A stretch of 6,451 nt of DNA from Victivallales bacterium. Lineage in GTDB: Bacteria > Verrucomicrobiota > Lentisphaeria > Oligosphaerales > Oligosphaeraceae. The stretch lies in assembly GCA_017615955.1 (NCBI GenBank), contig JAFZZD010000331.1, forward strand, positions 1 to 6,451. Direction: 5' to 3'. Shown one piece after another: positions 1 through 5,812 of the stretch; position 1 is the first letter of the stretch, and each line of letters begins with the position of its first letter. The position numbers were made by a program, and so were the translations under genes. A model generated the notes under the pieces. That model searched no databases, was not told the origin of the DNA, and saw only the letters and a program-made list of their open reading frames with translations.

Positions 1-1107
1 GGCGGCTTCCTGCAGATCGCGCGTGGATTCGCCATGGTGGTGTCCTTGGTATGCTGCGGAATGATTGGTGCCCGTTTGGGAAAACGAAAGACAATGGGGA
101 TGTCGATGTTGCTCATGGGAGGCGGCATACTGGCGTGTTCGCTGTCCAGCTCCTTTGCATGGCTGCTGCCATTCCTTGCTCTGGCTGGATTGGGGGAAGG
201 CATCTGCGAGGGAATGGCGACGCCATTTGTGAATGACTTGCATGACAAAGACCAGGCAGGATATGTGAGCATAGCCCACAGCTTCTGGTCTGTGGGCATA
301 GGCATAAGCGTGGTGTTTGCAGGAGCGCTGGTAGCAGTGGGCTTCAATTGGCGCTGGATTGTGGCCGCCTCTGGCGTGTTCTCGATACTGGTGTCCCTCA
401 TGTTCCTCTGGAAAGAGCGCAAAGGATGTGAGTATCCCGAGACACGCACACAGAGCAAGGGCAGTGATGTCTGGAGGCAGACACGTCAGATTGTGCGGCA
501 TCCGCGCTTCTGGGTGTATTGTCTGGGCATGTTTGTTGGCGCGGGTGCGGAATTCGGCCTCACCTTCTGGTGTGCCAGCTTCATCAGGCTGCATTTCCAT
601 ACCAGCGTCTGGAGCGCTGGACTGGGCACGGCATGCCTGGCATTCGGCATGTTCCTGGGACGTTCTGGATATGGCAAATACGTTCCGGAAAGCAGACAAC
701 CGCATCTGCTTGTAATTGCGGCGGCCTGCGGAATACCAGTCACCATTGCAATTCAGCTTCTGGGAAGCCATCAGTTCGACTCACGAACATTGGCCTTGTG
801 CACACAGTATTTCCTCATGTTCCTGTCTGGCCTTTGCATTGCGCCATATTGGCCTACCTTGCAGGTCTATGGAGCGCAACAGCTGAAGGAGCTGGATTCA
901 ACCATGCTTTTCATCTGGTTCTCCAGCACTGGCATTCCGGGCTGTGCCTTCTTCACATGGCTCATGGGCTTCCTCGGCGACCATATTGGACTGGAGAAGT
1001 CCCTCTTCATAGTGCCAGCCAGCATGGCATTCTACGGCATCCTCGTAGTTCTGGAAGCATTCGTCTTTCCAAGAAAGAAAAATGACTTTACTTTTCTGTT
1101 GCAGTAG
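1..1107 (+). CDS. MFS transporter, sugar-permease type, 5'-truncated by the window
   Basis: This is an integral membrane secondary transporter of the major facilitator superfamily. The frame is open from base 1, so the true start and first membrane helix lie upstream; the ATG at 34 is internal. The 368 visible codons hold about eleven hydrophobic segments separated by short charged loops, which fits a 12-helix protein lacking TM1. The loop after TM2 carries ARLGKRK (visible residues 24-30), the place and character of MFS motif A. TM4-TM5 has GLGEG and a downstream N-D-L-H stretch, then SIAHSFWSVGIG. TM7 has VGAGAEFG with a buried Glu (visible residue 184). These last features recall the FHS group, which includes the fucose permease FucP, but substrate cannot be read from sequence. 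The basic central loop (about visible residues 126-162) separates the halves. Next to two glycosidase genes, uptake of a mono- or oligosaccharide is the likely role (inference). It ends in TAG at 1105-1107. Confidence 0.88.
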   Translation, partial: GGFLQIARGFAMVVSLVCCGMIGARLGKRKTMGMSMLLMGGGILACSLSSSFAWLLPFLALAGLGEGICEGMATPFVNDLHDKDQAGYVSIAHSFWSVGIGISVVFAGALVAVGFNWRWIVAASGVFSILVSLMFLWKERKGCEYPETRTQSKGSDVWRQTRQIVRHPRFWVYCLGMFVGAGAEFGLTFWCASFIRLHFHTSVWSAGLGTACLAFGMFLGRSGYGKYVPESRQPHLLVIAAACGIPVTIAIQLLGSHQFDSRTLALCTQYFLMFLSGLCIAPYWPTLQVYGAQQLKELDSTMLFIWFSSTGIPGCAFFTWLMGFLGDHIGLEKSLFIVPASMAFYGILVVLEAFVFPRKKNDFTFLLQ

Positions 1108-1163
1108 CTATATTCTCACCTGATTTTTGACTTATTCTCCCACAATAACAACCAGGAGCAAAA
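1108..1163 (+). promoter_or_regulatory. Short AT-rich intergenic leader with imperfect direct repeat
   Basis: The 56-bp gap between the transporter and the beta-helix gene contains TATTCTC at 1111-1117 and again at 1133-1139. The two copies are 22 bp apart, about two helical turns, a spacing compatible with a dimeric regulator. TTGACT at 1127-1132 resembles a -35 box, but no -10 box lies 16-18 bp downstream, so I do not call a promoter. No hairpin followed by a T-run is visible, so transcription may continue from the transporter. The repeat is short and could be chance. Confidence 0.25.
1154..1158 (+). promoter_or_regulatory. Shine-Dalgarno site of the beta-helix gene
   Basis: AGGAG lies five bases before the ATG at 1164. 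An in-frame TAA at 1146-1148 excludes any earlier start, so this site and that stop together fix the start. It is the only clear Shine-Dalgarno match ahead of any gene start in the window. Confidence 0.8.
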
Positions 1164-3242
1164 ATGAAGACATTGCATCTTACCACAAAGAAAAGCAAGG
1201 CGAAGGACACGTTTTCCACAATCGCTGAAGTGATGGAGGAGATTGCCAGGCTCGCCAAGATGGGCGAGGTACCTGACGGCGTAAATGTGGTTTGCGCGCC
1301 AGGCACGTATGCAGTCAGCGAGGCAATGGTGTTTGAGCCTGGTTTGATGCCAATCACATTCACTGCAAAAAAAGCGGGAGAGACCATATTTGACGGCGGT
1401 GTCCACATCCGCAAATGGACCAAGGCAAAGCTCAATGGAAAGGACGCACTTTGCGCTGACGTGCCGGCAGAGTGCATTGCGGACAATTCGCTGCCGCAGG
1501 TGTTCTTTAACGGCAAGCGCGGCAACAACGCCCCTTGGCCAAAGAACAAGGAAGGCTTTGCGCCTGCGGACATTCCACAGGACGACACTGTGAAGGATTA
1601 CTTCCCACTCAAGGACAGGGTGTTCAAGAAGGAATGGGCAAAGGACAAGGGCTTGCAGGCAGTTGTCATACACCTGTGGTGCGAAAGCAACCTGGCGGTC
1701 ACTGGCTTTGACGAAAAGAACAACTATGTGAAATTGAACCCCAAAATCACATACGCGGTACGCGCATCGTCCAGGCTGTTCCTGAAAAACCTGAAGGAGG
1801 CCTTCACCGAGCCAGGCGAATATTACTTTGACCTCAAAACAAAGAAATTGTACTACCTGCCAGAAAAGGGCGAGACCGAGGTTGACTGCGTAATTCCAGG
1901 GCATTTCCCGATTGCGGTGGTGGCTGGCATTCCCGAAAAGGGAATCTATGTGGAGAACATCAATTTCGAGGGCATAGTGTTCCAGTATGCTGGCGGTGGC
2001 CGCCCCCACTATGGAAAAGTCTATGACCTGTGCCAGGACAATCTGCCCAAAATACCCAATGGCTTCAATACATACATGTTCGAACTGGCGGCTAAGGAAA
2101 GCCAGGTCATGAATGACGCATCCAACCAGTCGGAGGTGCATCTGCCTGGCATACTCACCTACAATGGTGCCCATAACTGTAACATCAAGGACTGTCGCAT
2201 AGAAAAATGCGGATGGAATGGCATACATTTCGCGTTTGGCTGCGAGAACATGAACGTCACTGGCTGCGAAATCACCGACATGGGCGGCGGCGGCATCTAT
2301 ATCTGCGGTCCAGGCAGCCAAATCAGAACAAACGCCACCGACACCAGGAAAATCACCATCACGGAAAACCACATCCACAAGTGCGGCAGGTACTACCTTT
2401 GCGCTGTGGGCATCAATGTGGGCAACACAAAGGGCGTTCTTGTGGAGCACAACGACATAGACGACCTCTTCTACACGGGAATCTCCGTTGGCTGGGTATG
2501 GGGCTATGCCGAATCGCCCACGGCGGAAATCCGCATCGGCTTCAACCACATCTACAACATCGGCCAGGGAATGCTCTGCGACATGGGCGGCGTATATCTG
2601 CTGGGCACCGAACCAGGGACACGTGTCTATAACAACCTGATACATGACGTCACATGCCGCTTCTACGGAGGATGGGCGCTCTACACAGACGAGGGTTCCT
2701 CCTACATAATCCTGGAGAACAACATCTGCTACAACTGCTCCAAGGAAAGCTGCCACCAGCACTACGGAAGGGAAAACATATACCGCTTCAACATCTGCGC
2801 ATTCAACCTGAACGCGGGCTTCAACGTGTCGGACGGCACACGCCGCCAGACTGGATACGAATATCCTGGCGAAAACTACCGCTACAACGTGACCTGCATC
2901 AGCAATGTGATTGTCACCAACGGTGAACCCTTCTTCTGCTCCTGGAAGAAGGAGAACATCACCGAGCAGTTCTACTGCGACATGAACTGCTACTGGGACA
3001 TGAGCGGCGGCAAGAGCAAATTCGCGGTAACCTACCTGCGTGGAGGCATAGGTGAAATCTTCTACGACACATTCAAGGACTGGCAGAAGGCAGGCCATGA
3101 CCTGCACAGCATCATTGCTGACCCAGGCTTCGTAAACCTGAAGAAAAAGGACTTCCGTCTCAAGAAGAACTCCATCCTGCGCAAGCTGAACTTCCCAGAC
3201 CCTGAAATCACACTCACCCAGGCAGGCCGCACACAAAAATAA
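1164..3242 (+). CDS. GH141-like right-handed parallel beta-helix glycosidase, no signal peptide
   Basis: This is a predicted polysaccharide- or oligosaccharide-cleaving enzyme of the right-handed parallel beta-helix type, closest in layout to GH141. Characterised GH141 members include an alpha-L-fucosidase acting on pectin and a xylanase. The N-terminal part has the usual PGTY turn (about residue 46) and an FDGG turn. Around residues 197-243 is the GH141-type insertion, recognisable by SSRLFLKNL, EPGEYYFD and KLYYLP. From about residue 255 come Asn-rich beta-helix coils. Family-typical blocks follow: YTGISVGWVWG (437-447), CDMGGVYLLG (Asp473) and YTDEGSS (Asp509, Glu510). Asp473 and Asp509 are my candidates for catalytic acids, by conservation as I remember it. 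The C-terminus (DPGFVN then DFRLKKNS) is the normal end, so the 692-residue protein looks complete. It starts MKTLHLTTKK with no hydrophobic signal, so it is probably cytoplasmic. It contains no TTA, CTA or TCA codon. Family assignment is firm at fold level; the substrate is unknown. Confidence 0.85.
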   Translation: MKTLHLTTKKSKAKDTFSTIAEVMEEIARLAKMGEVPDGVNVVCAPGTYAVSEAMVFEPGLMPITFTAKKAGETIFDGGVHIRKWTKAKLNGKDALCADVPAECIADNSLPQVFFNGKRGNNAPWPKNKEGFAPADIPQDDTVKDYFPLKDRVFKKEWAKDKGLQAVVIHLWCESNLAVTGFDEKNNYVKLNPKITYAVRASSRLFLKNLKEAFTEPGEYYFDLKTKKLYYLPEKGETEVDCVIPGHFPIAVVAGIPEKGIYVENINFEGIVFQYAGGGRPHYGKVYDLCQDNLPKIPNGFNTYMFELAAKESQVMNDASNQSEVHLPGILTYNGAHNCNIKDCRIEKCGWNGIHFAFGCENMNVTGCEITDMGGGGIYICGPGSQIRTNATDTRKITITENHIHKCGRYYLCAVGINVGNTKGVLVEHNDIDDLFYTGISVGWVWGYAESPTAEIRIGFNHIYNIGQGMLCDMGGVYLLGTEPGTRVYNNLIHDVTCRFYGGWALYTDEGSSYIILENNICYNCSKESCHQHYGRENIYRFNICAFNLNAGFNVSDGTRRQTGYEYPGENYRYNVTCISNVIVTNGEPFFCSWKKENITEQFYCDMNCYWDMSGGKSKFAVTYLRGGIGEIFYDTFKDWQKAGHDLHSIIADPGFVNLKKKDFRLKKNSILRKLNFPDPEITLTQAGRTQK

Positions 3243-3270
3243 TCTGTGTAAATCTGCGTAAATCTGTGGA
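3241..3270 (+). repeat. Three-unit 10-bp tandem repeat between the glycosidase genes
   Basis: The units are AATCTGTGTA (3241-3250), AATCTGCGTA (3251-3260) and AATCTGTGGA (3261-3270), differing at one to three positions. The first unit shares its first two bases with the TAA stop of the beta-helix gene, and the array fills most of the 36-bp gap. Its last unit ends in GGA, eight bases before the next ATG, so it may supply the weak ribosome-binding site of that gene. From memory, strings like this are scattered between genes in many bacterial genomes, including Lentisphaerota and relatives; I know of no established function. Confidence 0.8.
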
Positions 3271-3278
3271 TTAAAACT

Positions 3279-4961
3279 ATGCGCGAGGCATTCAAAAACG
3301 CACATTACGGCTTCTTCTTCCACTTCCTGAATACGGGAAATACGCTGGCACCGCCATCGGCTGGCGGGCAGACGCCCTCCCCAATTCAGCAGTGGGACGC
3401 AAAAGTCGATGCTTTTGATGTGGACAGATTTACCGCACAGTTGAAGGAACTGAAGGCAGACTATGCATTCATAACGCTGGGCCAGAATTCTGGTTACTAT
3501 TGCTCTCCGAACCAGTATTACGACAATCTGCTGGGAAAACGGCAGACGTCCAAGCGTGATTTGGTGCTGGATTTTGCTGACGCGCTGGAGAAGCAGGGCA
3601 TTGACCTTTACGTATATACCACCAGCATGTGCCCCATGGGGGACACGCTGGCCATCAAGGCGTTGCAGGCCCTGCCACCATGGAACAGCAACAAGAACTA
3701 CGGCAACTACGAAAAAGTGAAGCATCTGCGCGTAGAGGATCCGCGCCTGAAATTCTTCATAAACGCCTGGAACGAAATACATAGGGAATGGTCCCTGCGT
3801 TTCGGCAAAAAGGTCAAGGGCTGGTGGGTGGATGGATGCTATTTTCCAAAGGAAATGTATGACTTTCCCGATGAACCCAACGGTGCATCCTTCATGGCGG
3901 CAATGCGGGCAGGCAATCCAGATGCGGTCATTGCCTTCAACCCTGGCGCGACACCGCCGCCACGGCGCAACTATCCTGGCGATGACGAGGATTATACAGC
4001 CGGCGAAATCAACAATCCGCAGTTCAATGTGCTTAAAGGGCCTTACATAGATGGTTTGCGCTATCACATATTGACGTATGTCGGCTCAACATGGGGACAC
4101 GGTCCAGTGCGCGGAACTGGCAAGGAACTGGCAGCATTGACACGCAACATCACAGACACAGGCGGCGTTGTCACATGGGACCTGCCTTTCACCACCGCTG
4201 GGATTGACGAAGCACTGTTCTCCGTGCTGATGGACTTCCGTGACGCATACTGGAACAGCATAAAGGCATTTCCGCCAATATACACCCGCATAACACCACC
4301 AGAAAAAGGCAAGCCAGGACTGCTGGAAATCGAGGCAGCCAAAAAGTCGCAACTAAATGTGACCTGGGGCAGGCAGACATGCAAAATGAACATTCCTGGC
4401 TACTTGGAACTCCCGCAATTCGCCAATGGAGAGCAATTCGTCTCCATAGAAAAAGGCGGCTATTCCAGAAGCTACTCCGTCTGGTGCGGAAGACAAAACA
4501 TTGACCTGTCAGACGGCAAGGCGCAAACATTCGACAACGGGAAAAACGCCTGCTTCACCCTACAGCGGGGAAATGGGAACACACTCTATGTGACTGTGGA
4601 TGCACGCGAAAAGGAAAGCAGAATCCCCAAATGCACAACTCCATGGGCTGCATCCTGCCTGGAAATCTACCTGCATGGAAAGGACGGCGTCAGAAATCAA
4701 TTCGCCGTGCTTCCAGATGGCACCAGGGTGCGCATTCTACCTCAGTTCAGGAAAATGAGGTCTATCCCCGTAACCAAAACCAAGGGTGGCTACCGCTACA
4801 CCTTCCCGCTGAAAGTCAAGGAAAAAGCATTTAGTCTTGAATTGAGAATGCAGACCTACGCAGGGAATGAACGGGATTTTCTGCCAGTTAATCTGTTCGG
4901 AGGCATCGCATCTTCCGCTGTCTCAAAAGAGCTTCATGCCTGGATTATCTTGAAAAAATGA
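3279..4961 (+). CDS. GH29-like glycosidase with C-terminal CBM9-like domain; atypical active site
   Basis: This looks like a retaining glycosidase of the alpha-L-fucosidase (GH29) superfamily. Residues 10-16 (YGFFFHF, His15) match the GH29 'YGxFIHW' start of the barrel. The block from FDVDRF to ADYAFITL matches its first helix and strand. RDLVLDFADAL and the WWVDG motif (182-186) follow, with Asp185 at the catalytic nucleophile position. DYTAGE (238-243) sits where GH29 has 'DYxTPE', making Glu243 a candidate acid/base; STWGHG (270-275) matches 'SWGY'. The usual 'HHDGF' is replaced by GQNSGYY (68-74), so the two fucose-binding histidines are Gln69 and Asn70. From about residue 418 a beta-sandwich resembles CBM9-like domains (TLYVTVDARE, PWAASCLEIYL at 455-465, YRYTFPLKV). 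There is no signal peptide, suggesting the cytoplasm. ATG 3279 is chosen because an in-frame TAA lies at 3249-3251 and no ATG, GTG or TTG lies between. Its stop overlaps the next start. True substrate is uncertain. Confidence 0.8.
   Translation: MREAFKNAHYGFFFHFLNTGNTLAPPSAGGQTPSPIQQWDAKVDAFDVDRFTAQLKELKADYAFITLGQNSGYYCSPNQYYDNLLGKRQTSKRDLVLDFADALEKQGIDLYVYTTSMCPMGDTLAIKALQALPPWNSNKNYGNYEKVKHLRVEDPRLKFFINAWNEIHREWSLRFGKKVKGWWVDGCYFPKEMYDFPDEPNGASFMAAMRAGNPDAVIAFNPGATPPPRRNYPGDDEDYTAGEINNPQFNVLKGPYIDGLRYHILTYVGSTWGHGPVRGTGKELAALTRNITDTGGVVTWDLPFTTAGIDEALFSVLMDFRDAYWNSIKAFPPIYTRITPPEKGKPGLLEIEAAKKSQLNVTWGRQTCKMNIPGYLELPQFANGEQFVSIEKGGYSRSYSVWCGRQNIDLSDGKAQTFDNGKNACFTLQRGNGNTLYVTVDAREKESRIPKCTTPWAASCLEIYLHGKDGVRNQFAVLPDGTRVRILPQFRKMRSIPVTKTKGGYRYTFPLKVKEKAFSLELRMQTYAGNERDFLPVNLFGGIASSAVSKELHAWIILKK
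4958..4961 (+). promoter_or_regulatory. ATGA stop-start overlap
   Basis: The ATG of the methyltransferase and the TGA of the GH29-like gene share bases as ATGA. The bases before it are A-rich with no Shine-Dalgarno match, so ribosomes finishing the glycosidase probably restart here. This ties the two genes into one transcript. Confidence 0.85.
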
Positions 4962-5806
4962 CAAATACGGATGACAAATACCAGCTGCTGGACTGCGGCG
5001 ACGGGCGCAAGTTGGAGCGCTTCGGCAAATACGTGCTGGACAGACCCTGCGCTCAGGCTGTATGGCGCAAGTCCCTGCCACATTCCGCCTGGGCTGCGGC
5101 TGACGCCTTCTTCACCAGGGAGCATAACGAGGGCTGGCGCGAAACACGCCCCCTGCCCCGCGAATGGAAATGCACTCTGGACGATGTGACAATGCTGCTG
5201 TCCAGGACGGACTTCGGCCATGTGGGCGTGTTTCCTGAACACGTCTTTGCCTGGAACTGGATGAAGTCGCATTTGACTGCGCCCAAGGCCAATGTGCTGA
5301 ACCTCTTTGCGTATTCAGGCGGTGCCAGCATCGCCATGGCAAAGGCGGGATGCAACGTGTGCCACCTGGACGCATCCAAGAAAATGGTGGACTGGGCACA
5401 CAAAAACGCCCAGGCAAACTCTTTGGAGGACGCGCCAATACGCTGGATTGTGGATGACGTGGGGAAATTCCTGCAGAGGGAGCTGCGCCGAGGCAAGCGC
5501 TATGACGGCATTGTCCTAGATCCGCCAAGTTTCGGCAGAGGCACCAACCAGGAAGTCTTCAAGATAGACAACTGCCTTATGGAACTGCTGGAAAACTGTG
5601 GCAAACTGCTGTCAGACAATCCAATGTTCATATTCCTGTCATGCCACACGCCTGGCTACACGCCCACCGTGCTGAAGAACCTGCTGCTCCAGACGCTGCC
5701 CAAAGGCGGCATTGAGGCGGGTGAACTGCTCATTCCAGGGCCAGCCCCCCTGCCATCTGGCATGTATGCAGGATGGTTTCCAATCAATAGCAAACAAAGC
5801 AAGTGA
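4958..5806 (+). CDS. RlmI-type class I SAM-dependent methyltransferase, PUA-less
   Basis: This is a class I (Rossmann-fold) S-adenosylmethionine methyltransferase of the RlmI/RlmK type (COG1092, Pfam Methyltrans_SAM), a group whose known members modify 23S rRNA in the cytoplasm. Motif I is NLFAYSGGAS (115-124), which binds SAM. Asp138 in LDASKKMVDWA caps motif II and should contact the ribose. Asp166-Asp167 (IVDDVGKFL) correspond to motif III, and DPPSFGRG (188-195) is motif IV. SC at 228-229 corresponds to the Ser-Cys found late in the fold of RlmI-type enzymes. At 282 residues it is about 110 shorter than E. coli RlmI (396), because the N-terminal PUA domain is absent; it opens with LLDCGDGRKLERFG instead. 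This short form is a known variant, so it is probably intact. The target base and RNA are not predictable, and substrates other than rRNA remain possible. It is translationally coupled to the glycosidase upstream. Confidence 0.88.
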   Translation: MTNTDDKYQLLDCGDGRKLERFGKYVLDRPCAQAVWRKSLPHSAWAAADAFFTREHNEGWRETRPLPREWKCTLDDVTMLLSRTDFGHVGVFPEHVFAWNWMKSHLTAPKANVLNLFAYSGGASIAMAKAGCNVCHLDASKKMVDWAHKNAQANSLEDAPIRWIVDDVGKFLQRELRRGKRYDGIVLDPPSFGRGTNQEVFKIDNCLMELLENCGKLLSDNPMFIFLSCHTPGYTPTVLKNLLLQTLPKGGIEAGELLIPGPAPLPSGMYAGWFPINSKQSK

Positions 5807-5812
5807 CTTAAC

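Noticed and set aside
519..1085. A 188-codon + strand frame inside the transporter gene
   Set aside because: It lies in a different frame within a well-supported membrane protein gene, shows no domain or ribosome-binding site, and its Trp/His-rich composition is typical of an out-of-frame reading.
1127..1132. TTGACT as a -35 promoter box
   Set aside because: No -10-like hexamer lies 16-18 bp downstream; the nearest AT-rich hexamer is only about 10 bp away.
1116..4067. A 983-codon open frame on the - strand, opposite both glycosidase genes
   Set aside because: It is in exact codon register with the + strand genes, so its openness only reports the absence of TTA, CTA and TCA in them. Its product has no recognisable domain, is unusually rich in Val, His, Phe and Cys, and crosses the intergenic repeat. 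The + strand proteins have clear family motifs.
3279..4961. Calling the GH29-like protein a standard alpha-L-fucosidase
   Set aside because: The fucose-binding HHDGF block is replaced by QNSGYY, so a plain fucosidase label would overstate what the sequence supports.
5053..5528. Two overlapping - strand frames of 138-147 codons opposite the methyltransferase
   Set aside because: They are antisense to a gene with all SAM-methyltransferase motifs and their composition (Arg, Ser, Pro, His) has no recognisable pattern.
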